DNA of 64,000 bases from Hyphomicrobiales bacterium (GTDB taxonomy: Bacteria > Pseudomonadota > Alphaproteobacteria > Rhizobiales > Xanthobacteraceae), in contig JAKFVL010000006.1 in the NCBI GenBank assembly GCA_021732215.1, positions 186,001-250,000 of the forward strand, read 5' to 3'. This document shows, piece by piece, positions 55,009-64,000 of the stretch (positions are counted from its first letter, which is position 1; every line of letters starts with the position of its first letter). A program made the translations under genes and the position numbers. A model generated the notes under the pieces. It did no database searches, was not told where the DNA came from, and saw only the letters and a list, made by a program, of their open reading frames with translations.

Positions 55009-56904
55009 TTGAGCATTTCCCGACGACGCCTTCTCCAGAGCGGAGCCGCAATCGCGGCGCTGCCGACGTTTGGCACGCTGGCCGATGTCTCTTTGACGGA
55101 CGCCGCGAGCGCTCAGGCTGCCGCAAGCGAGGCTCCCTGGTATCATGCGCTCTCGCTGTTCGGCGATGTCAAATATCCGCAGGGCTTTGCGCGGTTCGAT
55201 TACGTCAAGCCCGACGCTCCCAAGGGCGGAACCGCGCGGCAAATTTCGATCGGCACGTTCGACAGCTTCAACCTGGTTGTCGCGGGCGTGAAGGGTGCGT
55301 TTGGCGGCGCGTCCGGCCTGATCTACGAAACGCTGATGACGCCGTCGCAGGACGAGGTTGCGACCGAATACGGCCTGCTCGCGGAAGCCGTCTCGCATCC
55401 GGCCGATTATTCCTGGGTGACCTATCGTTTGCGACCCGAAGCGCGATGGCACGACGGCAAGCCCGTGACGCCCGATGACGTGATCTTCTCTTTCGAGAGT
55501 TTCAAGAAGTTCAGTCCGAGCCGCGGGTCGTACTATCGCCATGTGGTGAAGGCCGAGAAGGCCGCCGAACGGGAGATCAAGTTTACCTTCGATGCGCCGG
55601 GCAATCGCGAACTGCCGCAGATCGTGGGTCAGCTTCCGGTGTTGCCGAAGCACTGGTGGGAAGGCACGGATAGCGAAGGCCGCAAACGCGACGTCAGCGC
55701 GACCACGCTGGAAAAGCCGCTTGGGTCGAGCGCGTACCGGATCAAGGATTTTGTCGCAGGCCGGTCGATCACGCTTGAGCGCGTCAAGGATTACTGGGGC
55801 GCGAAGCTGCCGGTGCGGATCGGCCAGCATAATTTCGACGAGCTGCGCTACGAATATTATCGCGACACCACCGTTTCGCTCGAAGCATTCAAGGCCGATC
55901 AGGCCGACTGGATCAACGAGTCGTCAGCCAAGAACTGGGCGACCGCATATGACTTTCCAGCCGCGACCGAAAAGCGGGTTGTGCGCCAGGAGTTCAAGGT
56001 CAACGATTCCGGTGGAATGCAGGCGTTCGTTTTCAACATTCGCAGGGACATGTTCAAGGACAAGCGGGTTCGCCGCGCCTTCAACTATGCTTTCGATTTC
56101 GAGGAAATGAACAAGCAGCTGTTCTACGGGCAGTACAGCCGCATCAACAGTTACTTTGAAGGCACCGAGCTCGCTGCGACCGGAATTCCGGTTGGTCTCG
56201 AAGTCCCGCTCCTCGAGGAAGTTTATCAGCACGTCCCGCCCGAGATACTCGCGAAGCCTTACGAGAATCCGGTTTCCGGCAATCCGGAGAACGTACGCAA
56301 CAATCTGCGTCAGGCGACGAGATTGCTCAAGGAGGCGGGCTACGACATCGTCGATCAGAAGCTGATGAAAGACGGCAAGCCGCTCGCCGTCGAATTCCTG
56401 CTGGAAAGTCCGCCGTCCGAGCGAATCGCACTGTTCTACAAGCCCGCACTCGAGCGGCTGGGAGTTATTGTGTCGATCCGCCGTGTCGACGATGTGCAAT
56501 ACGAGAACAGGATCCGCAATTTCGATTTCGACATCATCACCGCAAACTGGGGTCAGTCGCTGTCCCCCGGCAACGAGCAGCGGGACTTCTGGGGTTCGGA
56601 ATCGGCCGACCGTCCCGGTTCGCGTAATCTTGTCGGTATCAAACATCCAGCGGTCGACGCACTGATCGACAAGATCATTTTTGCCAAGGACCGTCCGGCG
56701 TTGATTGCGGCGACGAAGGCGCTCGATCGCGTGCTGTTGTGGAATTATTATGTCGTTCCGCAATTCACCTATGGCTTCCAGCGCACGGCGCGATGGGATC
56801 GTTTCAGCTACGCGGAGCCGCTGGCGAAATTCGCGCGCTCCGGCTGGCCGGCGCTGTGGTGGTACGATTCTGCCAAGGCGGCCAAGACAGGCGGTCGTTC
56901 TTGA
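55009..56904 (+). CDS. ABC transporter substrate-binding protein, family 5 (YejA-like), first copy
   Basis: A 631-residue oligopeptide-type binding protein. It begins at TTG 55009 with a twin-arginine-like signal (SISRRRLLQSGAAIAALPTF, with RRRLL), so it is probably exported folded by the Tat system. The SBP_bac_5 fold follows: HALSLFGDVKYPQGFARFDY, KPDAPKGGTARQISIGTFDS, SYVTYRLRPEARWHDGKPVT-like, FEEMNKQLFYGQYSRINSYF and VPQFTYGFQRTARWDRFSYA. It is the first gene of a Yej-type transporter operon. The next gene overlaps its stop (TTGA). Confidence 0.85.
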   Translation: MSISRRRLLQSGAAIAALPTFGTLADVSLTDAASAQAAASEAPWYHALSLFGDVKYPQGFARFDYVKPDAPKGGTARQISIGTFDSFNLVVAGVKGAFGGASGLIYETLMTPSQDEVATEYGLLAEAVSHPADYSWVTYRLRPEARWHDGKPVTPDDVIFSFESFKKFSPSRGSYYRHVVKAEKAAEREIKFTFDAPGNRELPQIVGQLPVLPKHWWEGTDSEGRKRDVSATTLEKPLGSSAYRIKDFVAGRSITLERVKDYWGAKLPVRIGQHNFDELRYEYYRDTTVSLEAFKADQADWINESSAKNWATAYDFPAATEKRVVRQEFKVNDSGGMQAFVFNIRRDMFKDKRVRRAFNYAFDFEEMNKQLFYGQYSRINSYFEGTELAATGIPVGLEVPLLEEVYQHVPPEILAKPYENPVSGNPENVRNNLRQATRLLKEAGYDIVDQKLMKDGKPLAVEFLLESPPSERIALFYKPALERLGVIVSIRRVDDVQYENRIRNFDFDIITANWGQSLSPGNEQRDFWGSESADRPGSRNLVGIKHPAVDALIDKIIFAKDRPALIAATKALDRVLLWNYYVVPQFTYGFQRTARWDRFSYAEPLAKFARSGWPALWWYDSAKAAKTGGRS

Positions 56905-58790
56905 CGAAGGCATCGCGCGCGACAGCGTTATCCCGTCGACACGTCCTTGTGCTCGGCGCTGGCGCCTTCGGTGCGTCGGTCATCAGGCTACCCGACGCCA
57001 CGGCGCAGGCCGCTCAGTCGTTTCATGGTCTGTCGATCTTCGGCGATCTCAAGTATCCGGCCGATTTCCAGAACTTCGATTACGTGAATCCGAAGGCGCC
57101 GAAGGGCGGGGTGTTCTCCTCGATTCCATCGAGCCGTGCCTACAATCAGTCATTCCAGACCTTCAACTCGCTCAACAGTTATATTCTGAAGGGCGACGGC
57201 GCAGCCGGCATGGGGCTGACATTCTCGCCGCTGATGATACGCGCCGGCGATGAGCCGGATGCGATGTATGGGCTGGTCGCAAAGTCTATCACCGTATCCG
57301 CCGACAAGCTCGTCTACAGCTTCGCGCTCAGGCCCGAGGCCCGGTTTCACGACGGCAGCAAGCTGACGGCGCACGACGTTGCGTTTTCTCTGAACACGCT
57401 AAAGGCCAAGGGTCATCCGATCATCCAGCAGCAGATGCGGGACGTGATCAAGGCCGAAGCACCCGACGACGCGACCGTCGTTGTCACGTTTGCAGCCAAA
57501 CGCGGCCGCGACGTGCCGCTCTATGTAGCGAGCCTGCCGATCTTTTCGCGCGCGTACTACGAGAAGCGTCCGTTCGAGGAATCGACCCTGGAAATTCCGC
57601 TGGGCTGCGGTCCCTACAAGGTCGGCCGCTTCGAGGCGGGCCGTTATATCGAGTTCGATCGCGTCAAGGATTGGTGGGGCGCCGATCTGCCGGTGTCGCG
57701 CGGACACAACAACTTCGATACGATCCGATATGAATTCTACCGCGATCGCGAGGTTGCGTTCGAGGGCTTTACCGGGCGCAACTATCTCTATCGCGAGGAA
57801 TTCACCGCCCGTGTCTGGAATACGCGCTACGATTTCCCGGCCATCAAGGATGGTCGGGTCAAGCGCGAAACGTTGCCGGACGAAACGCCGTCGGGTGCGC
57901 AAGGCTGGTTCATCAACACGAGGCGCGAGAAGTTCAAGGATTCGCGGGTCAGGGAAGCGCTGATCAACGCCTTCGATTTCGAGTGGACTAACAAGACGAT
58001 CATGTACGGCGCCTACGCGCGCACCCACTCGCCATTCCAGAACTCCGACCTGATGGCGTCCGGCTCACCGCCGCCGGAAGAGATGAAATTGCTCGAACCT
58101 TTCCGCGGAAAGGTGCCCGATGGAGTATTTGCCGCGCCATACACGCCGCCGGCATCCGACGGTTCGGGGCAGGATCGTGCGCTGCTTCGCAAGGCGTCGC
58201 AGTTGCTGCAGGACGCCGGCTGCCCAATCAAGGACGGCAAGCGATTGCTGCCGAACGGCGACGTTTTCCGGATCGAGTTTCTGCTGGACGAACCGACCTT
58301 TCAGCCGCATCACGCGCCTTACATCAAAAACCTCGGCACGCTCGGCATCGACGCTTCGGTGCGAATGGTGGACCCGGTGCAATATCGCTCGCGCGTCGAC
58401 GATTTCGATTTCGACATGACCCCGCAACGGTTCTCGATGGCCTCGACGCCGGGCGACGGCTTGCGCAGCTATTTCTCGTCGCAGGCCGCCGCCATCAAGG
58501 GTACGCAGAATCTCGCCGGTATTGCCGATCCGGCCCTCGATTCCCTGATCGAGCAGATCATTGCGGCGGATACACGCGACGAACTCAAGATCGCGTGCCG
58601 TGCGTTCGATCGCGTGTTCCGCGCCGGACGCTACTGGGTGCCGCACTGGTATTCCGCCAGTCACCGCTTGGCTTATTGGGATGTGTTTGCACATCCGCCG
58701 AACATCCCACGTTTCATGGGCGGCGTTGGCGTTCCCGATTTTTGGTGGTCCGTTGGCGAGAAAGCCAGTCGCCCCGAGCAGGTGAAATAG
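56901..58790 (+). CDS. ABC transporter substrate-binding protein, family 5 (YejA-like), second copy
   Basis: A 629-residue paralogue of the preceding receptor. It starts at TTG 56901, inside the overlap TTGA, and has a Tat-like signal ([20 protein letters not shown], with RRHVLVL). It shares the layout [60 protein letters not shown] and [20 protein letters not shown]. The alternative ATG at 56739 lies within the first copy and is unlikely. Two receptors with a single permease suggest a widened range of peptides. Confidence 0.84.
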   Translation: MTKASRATALSRRHVLVLGAGAFGASVIRLPDATAQAAQSFHGLSIFGDLKYPADFQNFDYVNPKAPKGGVFSSIPSSRAYNQSFQTFNSLNSYILKGDGAAGMGLTFSPLMIRAGDEPDAMYGLVAKSITVSADKLVYSFALRPEARFHDGSKLTAHDVAFSLNTLKAKGHPIIQQQMRDVIKAEAPDDATVVVTFAAKRGRDVPLYVASLPIFSRAYYEKRPFEESTLEIPLGCGPYKVGRFEAGRYIEFDRVKDWWGADLPVSRGHNNFDTIRYEFYRDREVAFEGFTGRNYLYREEFTARVWNTRYDFPAIKDGRVKRETLPDETPSGAQGWFINTRREKFKDSRVREALINAFDFEWTNKTIMYGAYARTHSPFQNSDLMASGSPPPEEMKLLEPFRGKVPDGVFAAPYTPPASDGSGQDRALLRKASQLLQDAGCPIKDGKRLLPNGDVFRIEFLLDEPTFQPHHAPYIKNLGTLGIDASVRMVDPVQYRSRVDDFDFDMTPQRFSMASTPGDGLRSYFSSQAAAIKGTQNLAGIADPALDSLIEQIIAADTRDELKIACRAFDRVFRAGRYWVPHWYSASHRLAYWDVFAHPPNIPRFMGGVGVPDFWWSVGEKASRPEQVK

Positions 58791-58792
58791 CC

Positions 58793-59902
58793 ATGACCGC
58801 CTACATCGCTCGCCGCATGCTGCTGATGATTCCCACCTTGCTGGGTATTCTGTTCGTCTCGTTTGTGATTGTGCAGTTCGCGCCGGGCGGTCCGGTCGAG
58901 CGGGTGATCGCTCAACTGAGCGGGGCCGACACCGGCGCGAGCTCGCGGATTTCCGGCTCCAGTGGCGGCGATTTTGGTTCGCGCTCGCAGGTCGGTGCGT
59001 CGAACGATGCGGTGAACTCGAAATATCGCGGCGCTCAGGGGCTCGATCCGGCCTTCATCAAGAGTCTGGAGCAGCAGTTCGGATTCGATAAGCCCGCGCC
59101 GGAGCGGTTCGCATTGATGCTCTGGAATTTCATGCGGTTCGATTTCGGCAAGAGTTATTTCCGCGATGTCAGCGTGATCCAGCTCATCAAGGAGAAGCTG
59201 CCTGTCTCGATGTCGCTCGGTATCTGGATGACGCTGCTGACCTATCTGATTTCGATTCCGCTGGGCGTGCGCAAGGCGGTGCAGGACGGTTCGCGTTTCG
59301 ACATCTGGACCTCCGGCATCATCATTATCGGCTTTGCGATCCCCGGATTCCTGTTCGCGATTCTGTTGATCATCCTGTTTGCGGGCGGCTCGTTCTTCGA
59401 CCTGTTTCCGTTACGCGGGCTGACGTCTGACAACTGGGCCCAGTTGCCTTGGTACAGCAAGGCCATCGATTATGCATGGCATCTGACGTTACCGCTGATA
59501 TCGATGGCGCTTGGTGCGTTCGCAACCATGACGCTTCTCACAAAGAACTCGTTTCTGGACGAAATCCGCAAGCAGTATGTGATGACGGCGCGAGCAAAGG
59601 GCTGCAACGAGCGTCAGGTGCTTTACGGCCATGTGTTCCGAAACGCCATGCTGATCGTGATCGCCGGATTTCCGAGCGCCTTCATTCACGCATTTTTCTC
59701 CGGCTCGCTGCTGATCGAAACCATCTTCTCGCTGGACGGCCTCGGGTTGCTCGGATTTGAAAGTGTGCTGAATCGCGATTATCCCGTGGTGTTCGGAACC
59801 CTGTTCATCTTCTCCCTGGTCGGTCTCGTGGTGAACCTGATCTCCGATCTCGCCTACATGTGGATCGATCCGCGGATCGACTTCGAGGCACGGGAAGTAT
59901 GA
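58793..59902 (+). CDS. yejB: Peptide ABC transporter permease YejB
   Basis: A 369-residue permease with about 6 helices. It has the DppB-type N-terminus [20 protein letters not shown] and the EAA-loop stretch near [21 protein letters not shown] 50-residue Ser/Gly-rich insert follows the first helix ([20 protein letters not shown]), typical of YejB. It starts 2 nt after the second receptor stop and overlaps yejE by 4 nt (ATGA). Confidence 0.9.
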   Translation: MTAYIARRMLLMIPTLLGILFVSFVIVQFAPGGPVERVIAQLSGADTGASSRISGSSGGDFGSRSQVGASNDAVNSKYRGAQGLDPAFIKSLEQQFGFDKPAPERFALMLWNFMRFDFGKSYFRDVSVIQLIKEKLPVSMSLGIWMTLLTYLISIPLGVRKAVQDGSRFDIWTSGIIIIGFAIPGFLFAILLIILFAGGSFFDLFPLRGLTSDNWAQLPWYSKAIDYAWHLTLPLISMALGAFATMTLLTKNSFLDEIRKQYVMTARAKGCNERQVLYGHVFRNAMLIVIAGFPSAFIHAFFSGSLLIETIFSLDGLGLLGFESVLNRDYPVVFGTLFIFSLVGLVVNLISDLAYMWIDPRIDFEAREV

Positions 59903-61080
59903 GCGAGATCGCCGTCAAGCCGCCGCCGGAAACAACGTCGGTCACGCCGCTCGGCGAGGCCGTGCCGCCGATCCAGCATGCGTTTCGTGCTTCTCCCCTC
60001 AACCAGCGCCGCTGGCAGAACTTCAGATCGAACCGGCGCGGTTACTGGTCTTTCTGGATTTTTGCGATCTTGTTTTTTGTTTCGCTGTTTGCGGAGCTGA
60101 TCGCCAACGATAAGCCGTTTCTCATCAAATATGATGGCAAGCTCTACTGGCCGGCGCTCATCAGTTATTCCGAGACCACATTCGGCGGCGATTTTGAAAC
60201 GGCTGCGGATTATCGCGACCCGTTCTTGCAAAAGCTGATCGCGGAGAAGGGCGGCACGATGTATTGGCCGCTAATTCGCTATTCCTACAGCACCCACAAT
60301 CTCGATCTGCCGACGCCAGCTCCGTCCAAGCCGACGTGGCTTTTGACCGAAGAGCAATGCAGGCCGGTGGTCGAGAAGAAAGGACTGAAAGGCTGTCGCG
60401 ACCTTGAATACAACTGGCTCGGCACCGACGATCAAGGGCGCGACGTGGTGGCGCGTTTGATTTACGGCTTCCGCATCTCGGTGCTGTTCGGGCTCGCCTT
60501 GACGTTGATTTCTTCGATTATCGGTATCGCCGCCGGCGGCGTGCAAGGCTATTTCGGCGGCTGGGTCGATTTGAGCTTTCAACGTTTTATCGAAGTGTGG
60601 ACAGCGATTCCCTCGCTCTATCTGCTGCTGATCCTGTCGTCGGTGCTGGTGCCTGGCTTCTTCGTACTGCTCGGCATCTTGTTGCTGTTTTCCTGGGTGT
60701 CGCTGGTCGGGCTGGTGCGCGCCGAATTCCTGCGCGGCCGCAATTTCGAATATATCACCGCTGCGCGCGCTCTCGGCGTGTCGAACAAGGTCATCATGTT
60801 CCGCCATCTGCTGCCGAACGCGATGGTGGCGACGATGACGTTCCTGCCGTTCATCGTGTCGTCGTCGGTGATGACGCTGACCGCGCTGGATTTTCTGGGT
60901 TTCGGCCTGCCTCCGGGCTCTCCGTCGCTCGGCGAGCTGCTATCGCAGGGCAAGTCCAATGTGCAGGCGCCGTGGCTTGGCTTTGCCGGGTTCTTCTCGG
61001 TCGCCATCATGCTGTCGCTGTTGATCTTCATAGGCGAGGCGGTGCGCGATGCGTTCGATCCGCGCAAGACGTTTCGATGA
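59899..61080 (+). CDS. yejE: Peptide ABC transporter permease YejE
   Basis: A 393-residue DppC-type permease. The long cytosolic N-terminus ([20 protein letters not shown]) precedes the first helix [20 protein letters not shown]. It has [20 protein letters not shown], the EAA loop [20 protein letters not shown] and [20 protein letters not shown]. It forms the heterodimeric pore with YejB. Confidence 0.9.
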   Translation: MSEIAVKPPPETTSVTPLGEAVPPIQHAFRASPLNQRRWQNFRSNRRGYWSFWIFAILFFVSLFAELIANDKPFLIKYDGKLYWPALISYSETTFGGDFETAADYRDPFLQKLIAEKGGTMYWPLIRYSYSTHNLDLPTPAPSKPTWLLTEEQCRPVVEKKGLKGCRDLEYNWLGTDDQGRDVVARLIYGFRISVLFGLALTLISSIIGIAAGGVQGYFGGWVDLSFQRFIEVWTAIPSLYLLLILSSVLVPGFFVLLGILLLFSWVSLVGLVRAEFLRGRNFEYITAARALGVSNKVIMFRHLLPNAMVATMTFLPFIVSSSVMTLTALDFLGFGLPPGSPSLGELLSQGKSNVQAPWLGFAGFFSVAIMLSLLIFIGEAVRDAFDPRKTFR

Positions 61081-61091
61081 GAGCTGCCTGA

Positions 61092-62729
61092 ATGGATGCG
61101 ATCAACCAGCCGCTGCTTGACGTGAACGATCTCTCGGTCGGCTTCCATCACGCCAACGGGATGTCGATCGCGGTCGATCATATTTCGTTTCGGATCGAGC
61201 GTGGCCGCTGCGTTGCGCTCGTCGGAGAATCCGGCTCGGGAAAATCCGTCAGTGCGCTGTCCGTCCTAAAACTTCTGCCTTATCCGACAGCGGTGCATCC
61301 ATCGGGCAGTATCCACTTCAAGGGCCGTGAGCTGCTGCGGATGTCCGAGAAGGACATCCGCAGTATTCGCGGCAACGATATCTCCATCATCTTTCAGGAG
61401 CCGATGACGTCGCTCAATCCGCTGCATACGATCGAGCAGCAGATCAGCGAGATATTGCTGCTGCACAGCGGCGTTCGCGGTGCGATGGCGCGGGCGCGCA
61501 CGCTTGAGCTGCTCACCCAGGTCGGCATCCCGGAACCCGAAACAAGACTTGCAAGCTATCCTCATCAACTGTCGGGAGGACAACGGCAGCGCGTTATGAT
61601 CGCGATGGCGCTGGCGAACGAGCCTGATCTTTTGATTGCTGACGAGCCGACCACGGCGCTCGATGTGACCGTGCAGGCGCAAATTCTAACCTTGCTGTCC
61701 GATATCCAGCGGCGGCTCGGGATGAGTTTGCTATTCATAACCCATGACCTTGGCATCGTGCGACGCATCGCGGACGAGGTTTGCGTGATGAACAGCGGCA
61801 AGATCGTCGAGCACGGGCCGGTCGAGCGGGTCTTCACGTCGCCGCAGCATCCTTATACGAAAGCGCTGCTGGCGGCCGAGCCGAAGCCCGATCCGGCGCC
61901 GCCGCAACCCCACGCGCCGGTCGTCATCTCGACCGACGACCTGAAGATATGGTTTCCGATCAAGCGCGGATTGCTTCGCCGTACTGTCGGCCACATCAAG
62001 GCGGTCGACGGCGTGAAACTCACGGTGCGCAAGGGTGAGACCCTTGGCGTCGTCGGCGAATCCGGCTCGGGCAAGACCACGCTCGGACTGGCGTTGCTGC
62101 GGCTGATTTCGTCGCAGGGGCCGATCGTGTTCCTCGGCAAGGATATTCAGGGGCTGCGTTTCAAGGAGATGCGGCCGTTCCGCCGCGATATGCAGATCGT
62201 GTTTCAGGATCCGTATGGCGCGCTCAGTCCGCGCATGTCCGTCAGCGATATCATTGCCGAGGGATTGGGCGTGCATCAGCCGTCGTTGACCGATAGCCAG
62301 CGCGAAGATCGCGTGATCAAGGCATTGCGCGATGTCGGCCTCGATCCAGAAACCCGTTTCCGCTATCCGCACGAATTTTCGGGCGGCCAGCGCCAGCGCA
62401 TCAGCATCGCGCGTGCGGTCGTGCTGGAGCCGGACTTTGTCGTGCTCGACGAGCCGACCAGCGCGCTCGATATGCTGTTTCAAGCCCAGATGGTCGATCT
62501 GCTGCGCGAACTGCAGCGCAAACGCGATCTGACCTACATGTTCATTTCACACGACCTGCGCGTCGTGGCCTCGCTCGCAAGCCATCTGATCGTGATGCGT
62601 CACGGCAAGGTCGTGGAAGAAGGGCCTGCGTCCGAGTTGTTCAAGAACCCGAAGTCGGATTATACGCGCGCCCTGTTCGCGGCTGCGTTCCGGTTAGAGA
62701 CCTCCGCGTCCGGTGCGGTCGCGCAATAA
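61092..62729 (+). CDS. yejF: Peptide ABC transporter ATP-binding protein YejF (tandem ATPase)
   Basis: A 545-residue protein with two ABC domains. The first has [40 protein letters not shown] and [20 protein letters not shown]; the second (from about 280) has [40 protein letters not shown] and [20 protein letters not shown]. Both sites keep all motifs, so both can probably hydrolyse ATP. The single polypeptide replaces the separate DppD and DppF. It is the last operon gene, 11 nt after yejE. Confidence 0.92.
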   Translation: MDAINQPLLDVNDLSVGFHHANGMSIAVDHISFRIERGRCVALVGESGSGKSVSALSVLKLLPYPTAVHPSGSIHFKGRELLRMSEKDIRSIRGNDISIIFQEPMTSLNPLHTIEQQISEILLLHSGVRGAMARARTLELLTQVGIPEPETRLASYPHQLSGGQRQRVMIAMALANEPDLLIADEPTTALDVTVQAQILTLLSDIQRRLGMSLLFITHDLGIVRRIADEVCVMNSGKIVEHGPVERVFTSPQHPYTKALLAAEPKPDPAPPQPHAPVVISTDDLKIWFPIKRGLLRRTVGHIKAVDGVKLTVRKGETLGVVGESGSGKTTLGLALLRLISSQGPIVFLGKDIQGLRFKEMRPFRRDMQIVFQDPYGALSPRMSVSDIIAEGLGVHQPSLTDSQREDRVIKALRDVGLDPETRFRYPHEFSGGQRQRISIARAVVLEPDFVVLDEPTSALDMLFQAQMVDLLRELQRKRDLTYMFISHDLRVVASLASHLIVMRHGKVVEEGPASELFKNPKSDYTRALFAAAFRLETSASGAVAQ

Positions 62730-62735
62730 CGGCGC

Positions 62736-63593
62736 CTATCTCAATCGCTTGATGCTTGTGACGTCGCTTCCGGTTGCCTTGATCCTCGCAATCGCCTCGC
62801 TTACCGGTTCGATAGCGGTCGCCATGTGATGGGCGTTTGCATGAACGATCGTATCAGCGTCGCGCGCGATGGCGACATGACCTTTCCAGAAAATCAAATC
62901 GCCTCGCTTGAGCGTTTGCCATTGCGATGGCGGCAGCGCTTCACCAAGTCCATTCTCCTGCATATCGCTGTCGCGAGGAGCAGCCTTTCCGCACGCTGCC
63001 AATGAGATTTGGACGAGCCCGGAACAGTCGATGCCGAGCGCAGTCTTGCCACCCCAGAGATATGGCGTCGTGGCAAACTTTTCCGCGACAGTGACGAAAT
63101 CGTCCGCGACAGAATTCAGCGAGACCACATGTCGTGCCGGAAGATAAAGTCCATCTCGCGTTATGGCGAATGCGCCCTCTTCATGCTCGATTGCCACCTT
63201 GGCGCCGAGAGGAAGGGTGTCGCGCGGCGGCAGCTTGATCGACGGCCCGGAAAAAGCAAACGTCCGCGGCGTATCGACTTTGTGCGTGGCTGCGGCCGCC
63301 GACTTCAACAGTGCGCGATCCGGAATCCAGCCGACATAGCCGTCGTCCGCGAGTTGTCCCCAGGCCCAGCCTTCGTCATTGATCTCATAAATGGTGATTC
63401 GCTCGCCTTTCAGCGCTTGCGTGTCCAGCGGCGAGGCGGCGGAAGGCTCGCGGTGCAATGGAGCTACACCGTCAGCCACAAAGTAGTCTGTCCCACTCAC
63501 ATAACGCGCCGCGCTCACTACACCTTCGAGATGCCTGGCTGCAAGGTCGGGCCGGGCGGGAGTCAGTCTCGGATCGTGTTTTGAATCAGCCAT
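62736..63593 (-). CDS. NlpC/P60-family peptidase with N-terminal SH3-like domain
   Basis: A 285-residue C40 cysteine peptidase, likely acting on peptidoglycan stem peptides. The N-terminal half is SH3-like (IYEINDEGWAWGQLADDGYV, GWIPDRALL). The C-terminal catalytic domain has ATTPYLWGGKTALGIDCSGL (Cys of DCSGLVQ), then RGDLIFWKGHVAIARD (His) and a later VHANAHHM (third residue). I used ATG 63593 (MADSKHDPRLT); the frame upstream belongs to the neighbouring aminopeptidase. It overlaps that gene by 8 nt, so the two are translationally coupled. It converges with yejF. Confidence 0.85.
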   Translation of the reverse strand: MADSKHDPRLTPARPDLAARHLEGVVSAARYVSGTDYFVADGVAPLHREPSAASPLDTQALKGERITIYEINDEGWAWGQLADDGYVGWIPDRALLKSAAAATHKVDTPRTFAFSGPSIKLPPRDTLPLGAKVAIEHEEGAFAITRDGLYLPARHVVSLNSVADDFVTVAEKFATTPYLWGGKTALGIDCSGLVQISLAACGKAAPRDSDMQENGLGEALPPSQWQTLKRGDLIFWKGHVAIARDADTIVHANAHHMATAIEPVSEAIARIKATGSDVTSIKRLR

Positions 63594-64000
63594 ATCGTTC
63601 GCCGAGCAGCTTGTAGAGCGCGCGTGCGGCCTGGCACTCACCGCCTTCCGGGCGCGCGGGTTTGGCCGATGGTGTCCAGCCGTAGATGTCGATATGCAGC
63701 CAGTTCGTTGTCGGCTCGACGAACCGCTGCAGGAACAGGGCGCAGGTGATCGAGCCGGCAAATGTGCCGCCCGGGGCATTGTTGATATCCGCCGTTTTGG
63801 AATCGAGCCAGGAATCGTAAGGCGCCCACAGCGGCATGCGCCACAGTGGATCGTTCTCTGCGCGCGCGCAGCGTGCGACGTCGTCGGCCAAGGAATCGTC
63901 TCTGGTGTAGAACGGCGGCAGATCCGGCCCCAATGCGACACGCGCCGCGCCCGTAAGTGTTCCCAGATTGATCAGGAGATCGGGCTTTTCTTCTTCCGCA
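63586..64000 (-). CDS. M17 leucyl aminopeptidase family, C-terminal part
   Basis: The window edge cuts this gene; 137 residues of the C-terminal half are visible, ending at TGA 63588-63586. KPDLLINLGTLTGAARVALG matches the 'ATLTGA' metal-site strand of M17 aminopeptidases, and ADINNAPGGTFAGSITCALF, LQRFVEPTTNWLHIDIYGW and the C-terminal 'ALYKLLGERYG' follow the family. Its N-terminal domain and the first metal ligands are outside the window. It overlaps the NlpC/P60 gene. Confidence 0.85.
   Translation of the reverse strand, partial: AEEEKPDLLINLGTLTGAARVALGPDLPPFYTRDDSLADDVARCARAENDPLWRMPLWAPYDSWLDSKTADINNAPGGTFAGSITCALFLQRFVEPTTNWLHIDIYGWTPSAKPARPEGGECQAARALYKLLGERYG

Overview
The window looks like chromosomal DNA of a high-GC alphaproteobacterium of the Bradyrhizobium / Rhodopseudomonas / Afipia group (Nitrobacteraceae). 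Evidence for this is the codon use, a CycM-type membrane-anchored cytochrome c, many short palindromic intergenic repeats, and two aromatic/dicarboxylate gene sets whose content and order match loci known from Rhodopseudomonas palustris (tarPQM-couAB-couPSTU-couR and pimFABCD). No rRNA, tRNA, CRISPR array, IS element or phage module was recognised.

Layout. 1-5.5 kb: a cyclic-nucleotide-flavoured cluster with the tail of a possible class III cyclase, two metallo-beta-lactamase (MBL) fold hydrolases, a small cAMP-binding protein, a cyclic-nucleotide-gated K+ channel, a membrane cNMP-binding protein and a DUF6537-like protein. A 15-bp tandem repeat carrying in-frame ATG codons leads into the channel gene. 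5.5-10.7 kb: assorted small genes, namely a TAXI-type binding protein, a hypothetical protein, a YkgJ cysteine-cluster protein, a pyridoxamine-phosphate-oxidase-family gene interrupted by an in-frame TGA, an AhpD-like protein with a divergent LysR regulator, and a PaaI thioesterase.

10.8-25.6 kb: lignin-aromatic uptake and catabolism. It holds pobA, the TRAP transporter tarPQM, a DUF3237 protein, couA-couB (activation and side-chain cleavage of hydroxycinnamates), couP with a three-protein ABC transporter that includes a permease-ATPase fusion, the MarR regulator couR, and a glycerate 2-kinase. The expected flow is p-coumarate/ferulate import, CoA ligation, chain shortening, then 4-hydroxybenzoate to protocatechuate by PobA. 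25.8-43.1 kb: three tandem paralogous binding proteins, livMHFG-type transporter genes and an IclR regulator, divergent from the pimFABCD-SDR beta-oxidation operon for dicarboxylic acids. Import and beta-oxidation probably share the control region between iclR and pimF.

43.2-54.7 kb: housekeeping genes glpK, a GST, metH, metF, an LLM-type flavin oxidoreductase, pheA, kdsB and cycM, separated by many palindromic repeats. 54.7-64 kb: a Yej-type peptide ABC operon with two tandem binding proteins, yejB, yejE and yejF, then an NlpC/P60 peptidase and the 3' part of an M17 aminopeptidase on the other strand. The strongest anomalies are the ATG-bearing tandem repeat, the TGA in place of a conserved Trp codon, a 16-bp perfect inverted repeat between iclR and pimF, and shared TATA-type palindromes at the hydroxycinnamate promoters.
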